64,000 nt of DNA from Pelodera strongyloides (taxonomy: Eukaryota; Nematoda; Chromadorea; Rhabditida; Rhabditidae). Positions 60,725-64,000 of this stretch are shown here, piece by piece. A program made the position numbers and the translations under genes. The stretch spans positions 23,720 to 87,719 of the forward strand of contig JAANDG010000603.1 of NCBI GenBank assembly GCA_036852015.1. The letters are read 5' to 3'. The notes under the pieces are model-generated. The model ran no database searches, was not told where the DNA came from, and saw nothing but the letters and a program-made list of their open reading frames with translations. Position 1 is the stretch's first letter. Each line of letters begins with the position of its first letter.

Positions 60725-60916
60725 TTTCAAGCGATTTAACAAACCGTCTTTGAAACATCTTAGACATCTGCCTTCCTTGCGTATTTATGCGAACAATAAG
60801 CTATGTGAGCTAGAATTAGGATCGATTTTTTATTCTAACCATACTCATTTGCATATAATGCATGGGAATTCAGTTGCTCAGCACACATTTCCAAAACGGA
60901 ATGTAGCACCGCTTTA
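60725..60916. mobile_element. Decayed MITE of the same family
   Basis: Keeps the inner gatcgattttttattctaa and tttgcatataatgca and a right end CACCGCTTTAG; the left arm is degenerate. Confidence 0.5.
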
Positions 60917-60987
60917 GAACTAAAGACATATGGTGTTGCTTCAACCTGAACTACGATAGTTGAAAGCGGGTAATTGAAAAGCATGTA

Positions 60988-60988
<1 letters not shown>

Positions 60989-61040
<52 letters not shown>
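60989..61040. repeat. Poly(A) tract
   Basis: About 50 consecutive A, 40 bases past the sHSP stop codon (which lies on the other strand). The length may be unreliable because of sequencing slippage. Confidence 0.9.
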
Positions 61041-61043
<3 letters not shown>

Positions 61044-61077
61044 CGTAATTACAAAATGAAAAAAAGAATAAAATAAA

Positions 61078-62476
61078 CTAAAATTTCCTCGCTTTTATTT
61101 CCAAAACGCCCGTCGTCATAGTGCTTTTTATCGTGGACAAATCGATTTCAGAGGGAAGGGCGCAACTTCTAAAGATTAATGATTATCGATTGATTTTTGG
61201 AATATAGATTGGTTTCACGCTTCACTTTATGAATTGTATGTACCACATCGTATACTTCTGGTTGTTTCCCAAATTTCCATATAGGTAGCCGTCCAAGCCT
61301 CCAGGCGCGATGTAGTAGAAAAAGAGGGAAACTGGGAATCAGCGGATTGCCAATTCTCCCACTATGGCTATGGAGTCTCCCACTCCCGGGCCCACTTTTT
61401 CCATTGGGCTGGAGCAATATAATATCCTTATTTGTAAAACTAGGTCTCCCGATTATTCTTTATTTTCGTATATTTATTGATTAAACATACCTTGTTGTAG
61501 CGGTTGGCGGAGCATCCGGCCGATCTGAGGGTGTGCAGATGATTTGCAAGTCATTATTGTGTACCTGAATAGATTGAACTAAATTTACTAAATACAAGTT
61601 TACAAAAAACTTAAAGCGAAATACCGGCGGTTTTTGAAACGCATCGTGAACAACTGAATTCTACGTATTTATGCGAATTTCCTCGAATTTAGCTCGATTT
61701 TTTTATTATAATATATTGTTATTTGCATAGGCTGCATAAGCATGCTGGTGTACTCGAACTCTATGTGTTTCAAAAACCGGTCGGAATTTCGCTTTAGCAT
61801 ACATAAATGCACCCGGTATCTACTAACTCTTCTCATTGGCTGGGCGGTTTTGTAAGGGATACTGCTCGATGATAACAATATGAAAAACTATTTATGCAGA
61901 AACAAGCACAAATATGTATCGAACGATATAAAATTGAAATCGAATGGTTACAAGTAATTTCTGAATTACCGAAACAGGGAGCCGCAAATGGTACGAAAAT
62001 CAATCGATAATTGGCGTGTTTGTGACGTCAAAAAACACTGACCTTCACTTTAAGTTCTTTTGAGTTGTACCCGCTCACATCAAATGCCACCTCAAATGTT
62101 GTCTCGTCTTGGAACATCTGTAAAATGATTTTAATTTTTTTTTCCGAATCGTACGGTAGTCGTTGCGCCAAGATGTTGTGCTGAAAAGTAGTCTGACCAG
62201 AAGCTAATATAAGCGATTCACATAAAACGTTATTATACATAAGTAAAAGTATGAGCTTCAACTAACAAAAGTGCTCGATATCTTCCCAGAAGGTCTCCCC
62301 AGAAGGTAAAGACGGGTGCTTCGGCTTGTAGAGGTCACCTCCCCATGTTTCGGGTTTTCGACCGTCGGATACAAAAAAGGCCCACCCACCCGTATAACTC
62401 CCACGTCCTCAGCTCTGGGTGGCTCCCACTTGCGATCCTTGTAACGCACTTCAATAGGACTGATTTTGATACTCAT
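61078..62476 (-). CDS. Small heat-shock protein (alpha-crystallin domain), 4 exons
   Basis: Minus-strand exons 62476-62267, 62117-62043, 61564-61491, 61168-61078 give 149 residues. The alpha-crystallin domain is clear: FEVAFDVSGYNSKELKVK, then NDLQIICTPSDRPDAPPTATT, then ALPSEIDLSTIKSTMTTGVL ending in EIKARKF. Small heat-shock proteins are ATP-independent holdases that form oligomers in the cytosol. Between the third and fourth exons the model lacks a few residues usually seen there (the basic RxIxR-type strand), so a microexon may be missed. The N-terminal 70 residues from exon 1 are uncertain: the frame is open, but the stretch after WEPPRAED does not look like a known N-terminus and could partly be intron. 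An acceptor (ttcag) one base before the ATG supports that start. Exon 2 could begin earlier, as the frame is open upstream. Confidence 0.75.
61611..61796. mobile_element. TTAA-family MITE in sHSP intron 2
   Basis: TTAAAGCGAAATACCGGCGG at the left and GGAATTTCGCTTTAG at the right, with the full inner block. Confidence 0.85.
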
Positions 62477-62560
62477 TCTGAATCTGGAAAGAGGAAGCTT
62501 TGCGACTTTTTGGAAGACCCAATAAAACAATGCCTAAGTATAGACAGTCGCAGAAAGAGC

Positions 62561-62737
62561 TTAAAGCGAAATTCCGACCGGTTTTTGAAAGCTGGACAAC
62601 TGAATTTCTACGTAGTTATGCTAATTTGCTCGAATTTAGATCGATCTTTTATTGTAATTTATGTTCATTTCCATAAGCAGCATAAGAATGCTGGTCAACT
62701 CGATGTGTTTCAAAAACCGGCCGGTATTTCACTTTAA
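62561..62737. mobile_element. TTAA-ended MITE just upstream of the sHSP gene
   Basis: TTAAAGCGAAATTCCGACCGG at the left and CCGGTATTTCACTTTAA at the right. It begins about 85 bases before the sHSP start, so it sits in the likely promoter. Confidence 0.85.
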
Positions 62738-62839
62738 TATACACAACTTGACACATGAAGATCAAACTCGAAGCGAGAAGTATGTATCACAACGTCGAAT
62801 GTGAAAAAAACGCTCAATGGACAGAGCGATATGCATATT

Positions 62840-63004
62840 TATGGTGTTTCCAAGTATCCGGACAAAATTATCGTATTTTACGACTTCGCGAGACCCATGT
62901 ATTAATTTCTCATGTCAAATATTCAATTCAGGGAAAATACGGTAAAGTTTTGTATATTTGGAAGGGAACGCACAGTTGTTTTTGGCATACATGGAAACCC
63001 CATT
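62840..63004. repeat. Inverted copy of the repeat at 47464-47630
   Basis: Shares ttcgcgagacccatgtatta and gggaacgcacagttgttttt with that copy, in opposite orientation. Confidence 0.7.
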
Positions 63005-63010
63005 ACGATA

Positions 63011-64000
63011 CCCGATACGGCTAGGTAAAGTTAGTTCGAATTTGGGAATCGGAATAATATTAAAAAATGCAATGGTACGGCAACTAAGAAAGTAGGCTCT
63101 AACGGTAGAGTGGAACACGATAATTTAGGTTTTCCATGCGTGGGACAAACTGAGCATCATGACAAGGATTCGCTCTAAACTGGCGCGCTTCTGGCACGCA
63201 CTACTGAGCAAGCGATTTTCTGCAGTGTGCCAAAATAGAATTTTACAAAGAGTACACGTACACGTGACAGAAGAATCACATAAAGGTATGAATTACGTAT
63301 TTGTGAGAAGGTTTTTTTTTATGTCGGAAGTCAGACTGTGCAGTTCAAAGGCTCAAAGCTACCAACAAAATGTAAGCTAGAAAAAAATGAAACAAAGAAA
63401 ATTTTAGGAAATTACGTATTTTGGAACAACCTACTACTCGTCGCAGTTATGTAGGATGCGGAACGTATGTACTTGACTGTTTTCTATTTCATGAAGAATC
63501 TTTACGAAACAAAGCCCAACCAGCTGACAGCACACGGCTGTCCACTTTGGGTAAAAGGTATCGATTACAAAGCTCAACAGTAAAGAATAGCCAAAGGCCT
63601 AACAATAAGGGAAAGGGGTAAATGTTGCAGAAATTCATTTAACAATTATATAAAAGATAAAAAGTTGGCCCTCAAGCAAGCACACTCTCTAGGATTTTCT
63701 GTGATTTTACAGCTTCATCTAGCAGGGCGGTATCTTTTACTAGAAGCTCTCACCGGAAAGACGGGTGCTTCGGCTTGTAGAGGTTACATCACCATGTTTG
63801 GCATTCTCGATGTAAAAAAACCACCCACCCTTATAATACCAAGTCCTTAGCTCTGGGTGGTTCCCACTTACGACCTTTGTAACGCACTTCAATAGGACTG
63901 ATTTTGATACACGGCTGTCTACTTTGAGTAAAAGGTATCGTTACAAAGCTCAACAGCAAAGAATAGTAAAGAAACGGGGAAAGGCTGCGGAAGACAATTA
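63011..64000. other. Right end of the window
   Basis: No complete gene. A 90-base segment is present twice (63530-63620 and 63908-63990; shared gtaaaaggtatcg and caaagctcaacag), bracketing the sHSP exon fragment at 63755-63910. Confidence 0.5.
63755..63910 (-). pseudogene. Degenerate duplicate of sHSP exon 1
   Basis: This segment repeats 62300-62475 with many identical blocks (for example the 27 bases behind the SRSTRL codons). It keeps the reading IKISPIEVRY then KWEPPRAKD, but lacks the ATG, and a one-base deletion brings in a stop shortly after. No alpha-crystallin exon was found beside it, so it is taken as a fragment rather than a second gene. Confidence 0.6.

Larger units (their letters stand above)
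58725..61077. other. AT-rich gap between tRNA-Gly and the sHSP gene
   Basis: No coding sequence recognised. Holds two decayed MITEs (59593-59752, 60725-60916) and a run of about 50 A at 60989-61040. Confidence 0.5.

Overview
This is nuclear DNA of a nematode. The evidence is intron-rich genes with TTTTCAG-type acceptors, acceptors lying 0-35 bases before several start codons (as expected for spliced-leader trans-splicing), and two paralogous seven-helix chemoreceptor genes of a nematode-only type. The species cannot be named from the sequence; a free-living rhabditid-type worm is a guess. All gene models were assembled by hand from splice sites, exon phase and protein similarity recalled from the known families. 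Each listed exon set sums to a single open reading frame.

Layout. On the + strand: a small secreted/GPI-type Ly6 (LU) domain protein (815-2055); exocyst subunit EXOC2/Sec5, 26 exons (3702-14237); the multipass metallophosphoesterase TMPPE, 11 exons (15447-18983); proteasome subunit alpha-6, 7 exons (20318-22660); the G-patch protein PINX1, 11 exons (23081-27511); and two tandem paralogues of a MADF-domain putative DNA-binding protein (29382-36544 with 12 exons, 38365-46668 with 13 exons). On the - strand: two tandem chemoreceptor paralogues (48013-52047 and 53961-56895), each with a tRNA-Asn(GTT) gene lying antisense inside its second intron, and a small heat-shock protein (61078-62476) followed by a degenerate copy of its first exon (63755-63910). 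A tRNA-Gly(TCC) lies at 58198-58269.

The left half (Ly6 to PINX1) is a run of conserved housekeeping genes. The right half is accessory in character: lineage-type duplications (MADF pair, chemoreceptor pair, sHSP fragment) in AT-rich, repeat-dense DNA. Repeats occupy introns, UTRs and intergenic gaps and spare the exons. They include about 16 copies of one short inverted-repeat transposon family with TTAA at both ends; several long fold-back elements, two families present as near-identical pairs; five non-autonomous Helitron-like elements with a shared 5-prime end and a hairpin-CTGG-T 3-prime end; a GC-rich dispersed family; tRNA-derived elements; and a 1.8-kb minisatellite of about 60-bp units in one MADF intron. 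The genes share no single pathway. EXOC2 acts in exocytosis, PSMA6 in protein turnover, PINX1 in nucleolar/telomerase biology, the MADF pair probably in transcription, and the receptors in chemosensation.
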